In this document: positions 18,974 to 26,711 of the stretch, one piece after another
Layout of the letters: each line of letters starts with the position of its first letter
How positions within the stretch are numbered: position 1 is the first letter of the stretch
NCBI RefSeq assembly: GCF_007751035.1
Contig: NZ_CP036433.1
Span: 3,081,001-3,145,000 of the forward strand
Length of the DNA stretch: 64,000 nt
DNA from: Lignipirellula cremea
GTDB lineage: Bacteria > Planctomycetota > Planctomycetia > Pirellulales > Pirellulaceae
Direction of reading: 5' to 3'
The notes under the pieces: generated by a model
The model's input: only the letters and a program-made list of their open reading frames with translations
Databases searched by the model: none
Told to the model about the DNA's origin: nothing
Position numbers and translations under genes: made by a program

Positions 18974-20695
18974 ATGTCCAGGACGTTGAGACTCAGTTGG
19001 ATCCTGCTGCTGTTACTGGGGATATTTTGCCCCACAGCACAGGCCCAGGACGAGTTGCTAGACCAGTATTACGGCAGCGGGGTGCATGCTTTCTTCAATG
19101 GGAAGTATAGCGACGCCTACGATCTGTTTTCCGCAGCAATTGACGGCAATACGGCCGATCCACGAGCGTTCTACTTTCGTGGTCTGGCGCTGGAAGAACT
19201 GGGACGTCCGGAAGACGCCGCCGCCGATTTTGAAGAAGGGGCCGCTCTTGAAGCCGGCCCCGGCGGCGATCGCTATCCGGTGGGTCGCTCGCTGGAGCGG
19301 GTGCAGGGCGCCATTCGCATGAAGATCGAAATGAACCGCCGTACGGCTCGTTATGAGATCCGTCAGAACGCGCAAACGCGCGATCAGGCCCGTCGAGAAG
19401 CGATGGATGCGGGCCAGCTGGAATCGCTGCGTCGAACGGGCCGCGAGCCCGGCGAATTGCCGCCCGACCTGCGTGATGCGCCGGCCGATTCGTCGAATCC
19501 GTTTGGTGGCGACGAGGCTCCCGCAGGCCCCGCGGCCGTTCCGGATCCTGGATCGTTTGGCGATCCCGCTCCCACCCCCGCCGTCCCGGCTGAGAACGAT
19601 CCGTTCGGCGACCCCGCTCCTGCCGCTCCGGCTGCTCCTACTGTCCCTGCGGACGACGATCCGTTCGGCGCTCCTGCCGGCAATCCTCCGGCCGCCCCGG
19701 CTGTTCCCGCGGACGACGATCCGTTCGGTGCTCCTGCCGGCGCTCCCGCCGGTAACCCGGCTGCTCCCGCTGGTGATGATCCGTTCGGCGCCCCCGCCGG
19801 CAATCCTCCGGCCGCCCCGGCTGGCGATGATCCGTTCGGTGCTCCTGCCGGCAATCCTCCGGCCGCCCCGGCTGGCGATGATCCGTTCGGTGCACCCGCT
19901 GGCGCTCCCGCCGGTAACCCGGCTGCTCCCGCTGGTGATGATCCGTTCGGTGCTCCCGCCGGCAATCCCCCGGCCGCTCCTGCTGGCGACGATCCGTTTG
20001 GCGCTCCTGCTGGCAATCCCCCGGCCGCCCCGGCTGGCGACGATCCGTTTGGCGCACCTGCTGGCGCTCCTGCCGGCACCCCGGCTGCTCCGGCTGGCGA
20101 CGATCCGTTCGGCGCCCCCGCTGGCAATCCTCCGGCCGCCCCGGCTGGCGACGATCCGTTTGGCGCACCTGCCGGCGCTCCCGCCGGTAACCCGGCTGCT
20201 CCCGCTGGTGATGATCCGTTCGGTGCTCCCGCCGGCAATCCTCCGGCCGCTCCGGCTGGCGACGATCCGTTTGGCGCACCTGCTGGCGCTCCTGCCGGCA
20301 CCCCGGCTGCTCCGGCTGGCGATGATCCGTTCGGCGCCCCCGCCGGCAATCCTCCGGCCGCTCCGGCTGGCGACGATCCGTTTGGCGCACCTGCTGGCGC
20401 TCCTGCTGGTAACCCGGCCGCTCCGGCTGGCGCTGATCCGTTCGGCGCCCCTGCCGCTGCTCCGGCTGGCGCCCCTGCCGCTGATCCGGCTGGCGCCCCT
20501 GCCGCTGATCCGTTCGGCGCCCCTGCTGCTGCTCCGGCGGCCGCTCCCGCCGGTGGGGATCCGTTTGGCGATGACCCGGCTGGCACCGATCCGTTTGCCC
20601 CGGCTCCGGCGTCCGCACCGGCGGCTGCCCCGGCCGCTGCTCCGGCTCCGGCGATGAAGGCAGACGACGATCCGTTTGCCGACCCCTTCAAATAG
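18974..20695 (+). CDS. Secreted TPR-like protein with about 20 DPF-motif repeats
   Basis: The 573-residue product has a clear signal peptide (LSWILLLLLGIFCPTAQAQ). Residues about 30-95 look like two TPR helices (AYDLFSAAI, ALEELGRPEDAAADFEEG). From about residue 200 the chain is almost entirely Ala/Pro/Gly/Asp with DPF recurring about 20 times, mostly as DDPFGAPAG. Units of 17 and 20 residues alternate. The C-terminus ends in DDPFADPFK. The TPR part suggests a protein-binding periplasmic or surface protein; the repeat region should be disordered. The start has GAGAG about 8 bases upstream. Function is unknown. The repeats make this region prone to length change and assembly error. Confidence 0.85.
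   Translation: MSRTLRLSWILLLLLGIFCPTAQAQDELLDQYYGSGVHAFFNGKYSDAYDLFSAAIDGNTADPRAFYFRGLALEELGRPEDAAADFEEGAALEAGPGGDRYPVGRSLERVQGAIRMKIEMNRRTARYEIRQNAQTRDQARREAMDAGQLESLRRTGREPGELPPDLRDAPADSSNPFGGDEAPAGPAAVPDPGSFGDPAPTPAVPAENDPFGDPAPAAPAAPTVPADDDPFGAPAGNPPAAPAVPADDDPFGAPAGAPAGNPAAPAGDDPFGAPAGNPPAAPAGDDPFGAPAGNPPAAPAGDDPFGAPAGAPAGNPAAPAGDDPFGAPAGNPPAAPAGDDPFGAPAGNPPAAPAGDDPFGAPAGAPAGTPAAPAGDDPFGAPAGNPPAAPAGDDPFGAPAGAPAGNPAAPAGDDPFGAPAGNPPAAPAGDDPFGAPAGAPAGTPAAPAGDDPFGAPAGNPPAAPAGDDPFGAPAGAPAGNPAAPAGADPFGAPAAAPAGAPAADPAGAPAADPFGAPAAAPAAAPAGGDPFGDDPAGTDPFAPAPASAPAAAPAAAPAPAMKADDDPFADPFK
19596..20540 (+). repeat. Coding tandem repeat of 51- and 60-bp units
   Basis: Units encoding DDPFGAPAGNPPAAPAG (17 residues) and DDPFGAPAGAPAG[NT]PAAPAG (20 residues) follow one another. 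Their order is (20,17,17) twice, then (20,17) three times, then a final 20. This higher-order pattern points to two rounds of segmental duplication. Because the DNA is GC-rich and stop-poor, long open frames also appear on the other strand; they are artefacts. Confidence 0.85.
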
Positions 20696-20736
20696 ATCTC
20701 GCTTCGCGCAAGCGAGTGTCATGAATGGAAAATGTG

Positions 20737-20762
20737 AACGGCGCCCCTTTCAGGGCGCCGTT
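20737..20762. terminator. Bidirectional hairpin terminator
   Basis: A perfect 10-bp stem (AACGGCGCCC with GGGCGCCGTT) with a 6-base loop sits between the converging DPF-repeat and sulfatase genes. The T run on either side is short, so termination could be weak. Confidence 0.6.
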
Positions 20763-20795
20763 TGCGTTGCGTCGCTCGTTGTTACTGGCCGCCTG

Positions 20796-22241
20796 CTATT
20801 GGATCGATTCCATCTGCTGCTGCAGCAGGCGTTTCAGCTCCGCCTTTTTGGCGACGATTTCCGGGCGGGTTGAGTCGGCCAGGTTGGTATGCTCTCGCGG
20901 ATCGTTTTTCAGATCATAGAGTTCGTCGCGTCCTTCGTTCAGGAAGTCGATCATCAGTTTCCACTGGGGCGTACGGATCGCTCGCATCTGGGTTTTGGCC
21001 CCGTGCCGCATGTCGTATTCAGCGTAAAGCGTGTTGGACCAGTCGGCAATTTGTTCGCCGCGTAGCAGCGGGGAAAAGTCGTGCCCGCGGAGCTGCAGCG
21101 TGGCGGACGGCTTGACGCCGGCGATGGCTAGCAGGGTTGGCATCCAGTCGATGTTGCTGATCGTTTGCGAAAGCTCACCTGGCTGGGCGCCTGGGAAACG
21201 CACGACGGTCGGCACGCGTAACGCCTGGTCAAACAGGTTGGGGCGCCGCACGCGGTCGATCTGCGGCCAACGCTGCGGGGGAAGTTCGGTCAGCATCCAA
21301 TGGGCGTTCCCCTTGTACCACAAACCATGGTGGCCCGTGTGGTAACCATGATCGCTGGTGTAGATCACGACCGTATTCTGCGTCAGTTTTTGTTCGTCGA
21401 GTTTCGCCAGCAGACGGCCCACGTTGCGGTCCACGCCCGACATGCTGCCGTAGTACTCGCGAGTCATTTTTTTCAGCCGCGGCGTATCGAGCAGCGGGAA
21501 GTCCGGTTCCGGCAAGGTCGGGTCGAGATCCGCATACGGCGCCGAGTCTTCCGGAGCGACCGGCAGCCAGGGAGCGTGCGGGGCCCGGTAATGCACGCTC
21601 AGGGCGAACGGTCCGGCCGCATGGTCTTCCAGGAACTGCAGGGCGTAATCGGTCAGCACGTCGGTGGTCAGGCCCTGATGCTTCTTCTTTTCGCCGTCGA
21701 CTTCCAGCGTGGGGTTCACCACGACCGTCCCGCCGGACCGGAAGCCAGCGAAATAGCTGTAGCCGCGCTTCGTCGGGTGGAATTCGTCGAGGTCGCCCAG
21801 GTGCCACTTGCCGACAAGACCTGTTGTATAGCCGGCCTGCTGCAGGAGGGACGGCCAGGTGGTGAACTCCTGGCGGAGGCCCAGCATGGGTTCCGCCCGG
21901 TTGTTGATCCAGTCGTGGATGCCCAGTTCACTGCTGAAACGACTGGTCATTAGTTCGGCCCGGGACGGGCTGCAGACCGGCGTCGCCACAAAGGCATTCG
22001 TCAACCGCACGCCCTGGCGGAACAGGCGGTCCAGATGGGGCGTGTGAATCTCCGTGTTGCCGGCTGCCCCCAGCGCGGTAGGCGCCTGGTCGTCGGTCAG
22101 AATGAACAGGATATTGGGACGGGCCGGCGACGGTTCCGCAGCCGGCAGGCCGCGACTGCCGGCGAAGACGCCGACGGCCAGTAGCGGAAACAGCCAGAAG
22201 CGGGCGGACAGCCTGCGAAAGGCGTTGTGGGAAAGGGGCAT
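20796..22241 (-). CDS. Secreted sulfatase
   Basis: The 481-residue formylglycine-dependent sulfatase carries Cys90 in C-S-P-S-R (TPVCSPSRAELMTS) and the metal-binding LTDDQAPTALG. Further blocks are GKWHLGDLDEF, YTSDHGYHTGHHGLWYKG and a C-terminal YDLKNDPREHTNL. ATG 22241 is preceded by GGAGGAAACGC, an excellent ribosome site, and leads into a signal peptide (FWLFPLLAVGVFAGSRGLPAA). The block CSPSRAELMTSRFSSELGIHDWI and the GYHTGHHGLWYKGNAHW element differ from the sulfatase at 5499-6995, so the two are not recent duplicates. Substrate unknown, probably a sulfated polysaccharide. Confidence 0.93.
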   Translation of the reverse strand: MPLSHNAFRRLSARFWLFPLLAVGVFAGSRGLPAAEPSPARPNILFILTDDQAPTALGAAGNTEIHTPHLDRLFRQGVRLTNAFVATPVCSPSRAELMTSRFSSELGIHDWINNRAEPMLGLRQEFTTWPSLLQQAGYTTGLVGKWHLGDLDEFHPTKRGYSYFAGFRSGGTVVVNPTLEVDGEKKKHQGLTTDVLTDYALQFLEDHAAGPFALSVHYRAPHAPWLPVAPEDSAPYADLDPTLPEPDFPLLDTPRLKKMTREYYGSMSGVDRNVGRLLAKLDEQKLTQNTVVIYTSDHGYHTGHHGLWYKGNAHWMLTELPPQRWPQIDRVRRPNLFDQALRVPTVVRFPGAQPGELSQTISNIDWMPTLLAIAGVKPSATLQLRGHDFSPLLRGEQIADWSNTLYAEYDMRHGAKTQMRAIRTPQWKLMIDFLNEGRDELYDLKNDPREHTNLADSTRPEIVAKKAELKRLLQQQMESIQ

Positions 22242-22493
22242 GCGTTTCCTCCAGGGGATGAGAGCAGCGGGGAAGTCGGCTGGCACGATCGCCAGAGAGG
22301 GGCGACCGCCCTGCGAGTAGCGATTTTAGCCTATTTCACTTCCGGGAACGGGCGACGGACGCAGGTGATTGTCGTCGCCCCGCGTCGACAGGCTGGCGGT
22401 GCAAACCGTAGACTGGTTTTTTGACTTATCGGGCGTGCGGCCTGTTCGGGCAAGCCGGGCCGCCGGCCAATGTTCTTCACAAAAGGATCTCCT

Positions 22494-23384
22494 ATGCACC
22501 GTTTGATGTTTCCTTCTGTTCTCTTGCTCCTGAGTCTGGTCGCTACGCTGCAGGCGGCTGAGCCGACCGTTGCGGCCCTGGAAGGGATTGGCGCCGAAGT
22601 CACCCAGTCCGGCGGCGTGGTTACCGGCCTGAAGGCCGACTGCACCGGCTTTGGCGACGAACAGTATCGCCTGATCGGGCAGGCGAAATCGCTCAAGTCG
22701 CTGACGCTGAGCGGGCCGGATCTGACCGATGAGAATCTCGCCGCCCTGGCGGGTTTGTCGCAGCTGGAAATGATCCTGGTCAACGGCGGCAAAATCACCG
22801 ACGCCGGGATGAAGCATTTCACGGCGTTCCCCAAGCTGAAACAGTTGTCGCTGTTCCATTTTTCCCGCGGCGTGGAGGCCTTTACCGGATCCGGGTTTGT
22901 CGAGTTGCGGGGCCTGCCGGAACTTCGCCGGCTGACGCATGCCGGGGCTACGACCGGCGATCAGGCGATGGAAGCGATCGCCCAGCTCACCCAGCTGGAA
23001 AGTTACTCGCAGTGGCATAACCTGGAATCGCCGCAGGGCTGGGTTTATCTGACCCGCATGCCGAACCTGAAAAGCCTGCGCATCGGCCAGCGGCTGCCGG
23101 CCCGCGGCCATGATCTGACTCCGACCCTGGACGGCGCCGCCCTGAAAACGATTGCCCGGATCCAGCCGCTGGAAACGCTGAGCCTGATGGAAGCCCGACT
23201 GAGTTACGACGACCTGGCCGTGCTGAAATCGCTGCCGAACCTGAAGCTGTTGAGCGTGAAGTCGGTCGACACGCCGGCCGCCGATGTGGAACGTTTGCGG
23301 GAGTTATTGCCGAACGTGCGGATCGACTGGGAGCCGCTGAGCGAAGCCGACGCCGAACTGCTGACGAAGAAGCTCAAGATCTGA
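22494..23384 (+). CDS. Secreted leucine-rich-repeat protein
   Basis: The 296-residue protein has a signal peptide (LMFPSVLLLLSLVATLQAAE) and at least six leucine-rich repeats of the planctomycete type. Examples are LKSLTLSGPDLTDENLAALAG and LKLLSVKSVDTPAADVERL. AAAGGA lies 7-8 bases before ATG 22494. An LRR arc gives a protein- or glycan-binding surface; the ligand is unknown. The gene is divergent from the sulfatase at 20796-22241, with 252 bases between the starts, and ends at a strong terminator. Confidence 0.85.
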   Translation: MHRLMFPSVLLLLSLVATLQAAEPTVAALEGIGAEVTQSGGVVTGLKADCTGFGDEQYRLIGQAKSLKSLTLSGPDLTDENLAALAGLSQLEMILVNGGKITDAGMKHFTAFPKLKQLSLFHFSRGVEAFTGSGFVELRGLPELRRLTHAGATTGDQAMEAIAQLTQLESYSQWHNLESPQGWVYLTRMPNLKSLRIGQRLPARGHDLTPTLDGAALKTIARIQPLETLSLMEARLSYDDLAVLKSLPNLKLLSVKSVDTPAADVERLRELLPNVRIDWEPLSEADAELLTKKLKI

Positions 23385-23413
23385 TCGACTCGCAGTCAGG
23401 GTCAAGAATGAAG

Positions 23414-23444
23414 AAAAGCCGCCCCGGTGGGGGCGGCTTTTTTT
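23414..23444. terminator. Strong Rho-independent terminator
   Basis: A 10-bp perfect stem (AAGCCGCCCC 23416-23425 with GGGGCGGCTT 23430-23439), a GGTG loop and a run of seven Ts follow the LRR gene. A-rich sequence on the left makes it usable for the opposite strand too. Confidence 0.9.
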
Positions 23445-23543
23445 GTATCAGGACATCGCCAGCGGCCGGGCTTGAGGGCGGGGCCGCTTGAGAGTTATCT
23501 GGCGAAAGCGATGATTTCTAAGCAGGCTTTCTGGCGAAAGCCA

Positions 23544-26201
23544 CTACTTCTTTTCTTTGCCGTCTTTGATGGCGGCCTGGGCGGCGGCCAGTCGGGCGAC
23601 CGGGACGCGGAACGGCGAGCAGCTGACGTAGTCGAGGCCCGTTTTGTAACAGAACTCAATCGAGGACGGATCGCCGCCGTGTTCGCCGCAGATGCCGACC
23701 TTCAGCGTCTTGTTGGTCGAACGGCCTTTCAGCACGCCCATTTCAACCAGCTGACCGACGCCGGTCTGGTCGAGCGTTTCAAACGGATCGTTGTGCAGGA
23801 TGTCCTGCTTTTTGTAGTCGGGCAGGAAGGAGTTCACGTCGTCGCGGCTGTAACCGAACGTCATCTGGGTGAGGTCGTTCGTGCCAAAGCTGAAGAAGTC
23901 GGCGTGTTTGGCCACTTCGTCGGCAGTCAGCGCGGCGCGGGGAATTTCGATCATGGTGCCGATCAGAATCGGCAGGTCCTTGGTGTACTTCTGCTCGGTT
24001 TTGACGGCTTCAATGACCGCTTCCGCCCGTTCGCGGAGCAGTTTCAGTTCGGCGGCTGTGCCGACCAGCGGGATCATGATCTCGGCGCCGGCGTCGATCC
24101 GGTTCTTTTTGCATTCGATGGTCGCTTCGACGATCGCCCGGACCTGCATCTCGAGGATTTCGGGATAGGTCACGCTCAGGCGGCAACCGCGGTGGCCGAG
24201 CATGGGGTTGGATTCGTGCAGGGCCTGCACGCGGTTTTTGACCGCTTTGAGATCGAGCCCCAGGGCGGCGGCGACTTCTTTCTGCCCTTTTTCTTCGTGC
24301 GGCAGGAATTCGTGCAACGGCGGATCCAGCAGACGGACGGTGACCGGCAGGCCCTTCATGGCGGTGAAAATGCCGATGAAGTCGTCGCGCTGGAAGGGCA
24401 GGAGTTTGGCCAGGGCTTTTTCCCGGTCAGCTTTGTTTTCGGCGAGGATCATTTCTCGCATCACGCCGATACGGGCGGCGTCGAAGAACATATGCTCGGT
24501 GCGGCACAGGCCGATGCCTTCGGCGCCGAAGCCGCGGGCGCGTTCAGCGTCTTCGGGGGTGTCGGCGTTGGCCCGCACGCCGATGGTGCGATAGCTGTCG
24601 GACCACTTCATGACTTTGTTGAAGTCGCCGCTCATTTTGGGTTCGATGGTGGCGACTTCGCCGGCCATGACTTCGCCGGTGGTGCCGTCGATGGAGAGCG
24701 TATCGCTGTGCGAGAAGGTGCGGCCGTTGATTTTGATCTTGCGGGCTTTCTCATCGATCTGCATTTCGCCGGCGCCGACCACGCAGCATTTGCCCCAGCC
24801 CACCGCGACGACCGCCGCATGGCTGGTGCGTCCGCCGGTGCTGGTCAGAATGCCGGCGGCCACGTGCATGCCGTCGATATCTTCAGGGCTGGTTTCGCGA
24901 CGAACGAGCAGGACGGATTCGCCGGCGTTGGAGCGTTCTTCGGCTTCGGCGGCGGTGAACGCCAGTTTGCCGACGGCGGCGCCGGGCGAGGCCGGCAGAC
25001 CGTGGGTGAGCACGTCGGCGGTGTCCTTCGCCTTCTGGTCAAAGCTGGGCAGCATCAGCTGCTGCAGGCCTTTGGCCGGGATGCGGAGCAGGGCCGTTTT
25101 TTCGTCGATCAGGTTCTCTTTGACCATGTCGCAGGCCATTTTCACCGCCGCGGCGCCGGTCCGCTTGCCGGTCCGGGTCTGCAGCATGTAAAGTTTGCTG
25201 CGTTCGATGGTGAACTCGATATCCTGCATATCGGCGTAGTGGTCCTCGAGGGTTTTCTTGACCGCGAGCAACTCTTTGTAGATCTCTTTTTTCCAGCTGG
25301 GCATTTCGGCGACGGCCCGCGGGGTGCGGATGCCGGCGACGACGTCTTCGCCCTGGGCGTTGACGAGGAACTCGCCGTAGAATTTGTTTTCGCCGGTGGT
25401 CGGGTTCCGGGTAAAGGCGACGCCGGTGCCCGAGTCTTCGCCCATGTTGCCATAGACCATCGTCTGCACGTTCACGGCGGTGCCGAGCAGGCCACGGATG
25501 CCTTCGATTTCGCGGAAGCGGACGGCGCGGTCGGTGTTCCAGCTTTGGAACACGGCGCGGATGGCGCGTTCCAGTTGTTCGTACGGATCCTGCGGGAAGT
25601 TGTCGCCGGTCGCCTTCAGGTAGACGGCCTTGTAGGCATCGCACAGTTCCTTCAGACCTTCGGTGGGAACATCGAGGTCTTCCTTGGCGTTGTATTTGGC
25701 TTTGACGGTGTTAAAGGCGACTTCAAATTCCTCGTGGGGAATTTCCATCACCACATCGCCGAACATATCCAGCAGACGACGGTAGGCGTCAAAGGCGAAG
25801 CGTTCGTTGTCGGTGGCGGCGGCCAGGCCGGCGACCGATTCATCGTTGAGGCCCAGGTTCAAAATGGTGTTCATCATGCCGGGCATGCTGACCGCGGCGC
25901 CGGAGCGGACCGAGACCAGCAGCGGGTCTTTGCTGTCGCCGAACTTTTTGCCGAGTTCTTTTTCCAGCGTTTTGACATTCTTCTGAACGTCGGCCATCAG
26001 GCCTTCGGGCAGCGTTTTGCCGGCTTTGTTGTACTGGTCGCAAACCTCGGTGGTGATCGTAAAGCCGGGAGGAACAGGCAGACCGATGCCGGTCATTTCG
26101 GCCAGGTTCACGCCTTTTCCGCCGAGCAGGTCTTTGCCCAGACCGCGGCCTTCGGTGCGAGTTTTACCGAAGTAGTAAGTCATTTTGGTCTTCTTCGCCA
26201 T
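23544..26201 (-). CDS. ppdK: Pyruvate, phosphate dikinase
   Basis: The 885-residue enzyme interconverts pyruvate, ATP and phosphate with phosphoenolpyruvate, AMP and diphosphate. The N-terminal nucleotide-binding domain begins with FGKTRTEGRGLGKDLLGGKG, and VSVRSGAAVSMPGMM lies near residue 100. The central phosphohistidine is His461 in GGRTSHAAVVAVG. The C-terminal PEP-binding barrel ends with the catalytic Cys838 in GICGEHGGDPSSIEF. Length is standard for the family. GAAGGTG precedes ATG 26201 at good spacing. The gene stands alone, with 509 bases upstream and a terminator shared with the LRR gene downstream. It may serve gluconeogenesis or pyrophosphate-based glycolysis. Confidence 0.97.
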   Translation of the reverse strand: MAKKTKMTYYFGKTRTEGRGLGKDLLGGKGVNLAEMTGIGLPVPPGFTITTEVCDQYNKAGKTLPEGLMADVQKNVKTLEKELGKKFGDSKDPLLVSVRSGAAVSMPGMMNTILNLGLNDESVAGLAAATDNERFAFDAYRRLLDMFGDVVMEIPHEEFEVAFNTVKAKYNAKEDLDVPTEGLKELCDAYKAVYLKATGDNFPQDPYEQLERAIRAVFQSWNTDRAVRFREIEGIRGLLGTAVNVQTMVYGNMGEDSGTGVAFTRNPTTGENKFYGEFLVNAQGEDVVAGIRTPRAVAEMPSWKKEIYKELLAVKKTLEDHYADMQDIEFTIERSKLYMLQTRTGKRTGAAAVKMACDMVKENLIDEKTALLRIPAKGLQQLMLPSFDQKAKDTADVLTHGLPASPGAAVGKLAFTAAEAEERSNAGESVLLVRRETSPEDIDGMHVAAGILTSTGGRTSHAAVVAVGWGKCCVVGAGEMQIDEKARKIKINGRTFSHSDTLSIDGTTGEVMAGEVATIEPKMSGDFNKVMKWSDSYRTIGVRANADTPEDAERARGFGAEGIGLCRTEHMFFDAARIGVMREMILAENKADREKALAKLLPFQRDDFIGIFTAMKGLPVTVRLLDPPLHEFLPHEEKGQKEVAAALGLDLKAVKNRVQALHESNPMLGHRGCRLSVTYPEILEMQVRAIVEATIECKKNRIDAGAEIMIPLVGTAAELKLLRERAEAVIEAVKTEQKYTKDLPILIGTMIEIPRAALTADEVAKHADFFSFGTNDLTQMTFGYSRDDVNSFLPDYKKQDILHNDPFETLDQTGVGQLVEMGVLKGRSTNKTLKVGICGEHGGDPSSIEFCYKTGLDYVSCSPFRVPVARLAAAQAAIKDGKEKK

Positions 26202-26711
26202 GAATTCACCTTCAATGAGCGGTTCGTAAGTGGGTTGGTTGGGGCGGCGCCCTGTCCTCGCCGGTCTGGCGAGTAACCTGTTGGAGAGTATTGGAAAAAG
26301 GAGCTTCGCCAGGACCGGAATCAGCCAGGATCGGAAACCGATCGCCCCAGGACGGCGAAGCGACGCTTTCTCAAAAACCGCCGGAGCCAGAAATCTGGAA
26401 AAATGGCGCGGTCAGCCGTCTGCCTGGCAGGCAAGCAGCCGAAATCGGGCGAATTCCAGGAAACCGGGGTCGCGGTTTGGAAGAAACGTCGAAACGATTG
26501 CAAAAAATGCGAGAAAATCGGCGGAAACTGGCCGTCGCGCCCGCGTTAGTGCAATCCCTTGAGCATTACAAGCGAGAGTCTATCAGTGGCTGGAAAGACC
26601 GTCAATAAAGGGGCCAGCCGCCGCTGAGCGGGAAGGTCCGCGCGGCCCCGGCCCGGCTGCCTTCTCGATCAGGCAGCAGGCTGCAGAAATTGACCAGGCG
26701 TTTCCCGCTCG
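26202..26711. other. Intergenic region upstream of ppdK
   Basis: Between the minus-strand ppdK start and the end of the next minus-strand gene I see no convincing gene, RNA or hairpin. Short open frames on both strands lack ribosome sites and recognisable sequence. The ppdK promoter should lie here. Confidence 0.5.

Noticed and set aside
19058-20722. Very long open frames on the minus strand across the DPF repeats
   Set aside because: The coding strand is GC-rich and repetitive with few stops, so the reverse frames stay open. They have no ribosome site and translate to low-complexity Ser/Arg/Gly, so they are shadows.
23427-26276. A 949-residue frame on the plus strand across the dikinase gene
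   Set aside because: It is the antisense of ppdK; the minus frame has all catalytic motifs and a good ribosome site.
26230-26608. Small plus-strand frames upstream of ppdK
   Set aside because: They lack start signals and overlap each other in different frames.
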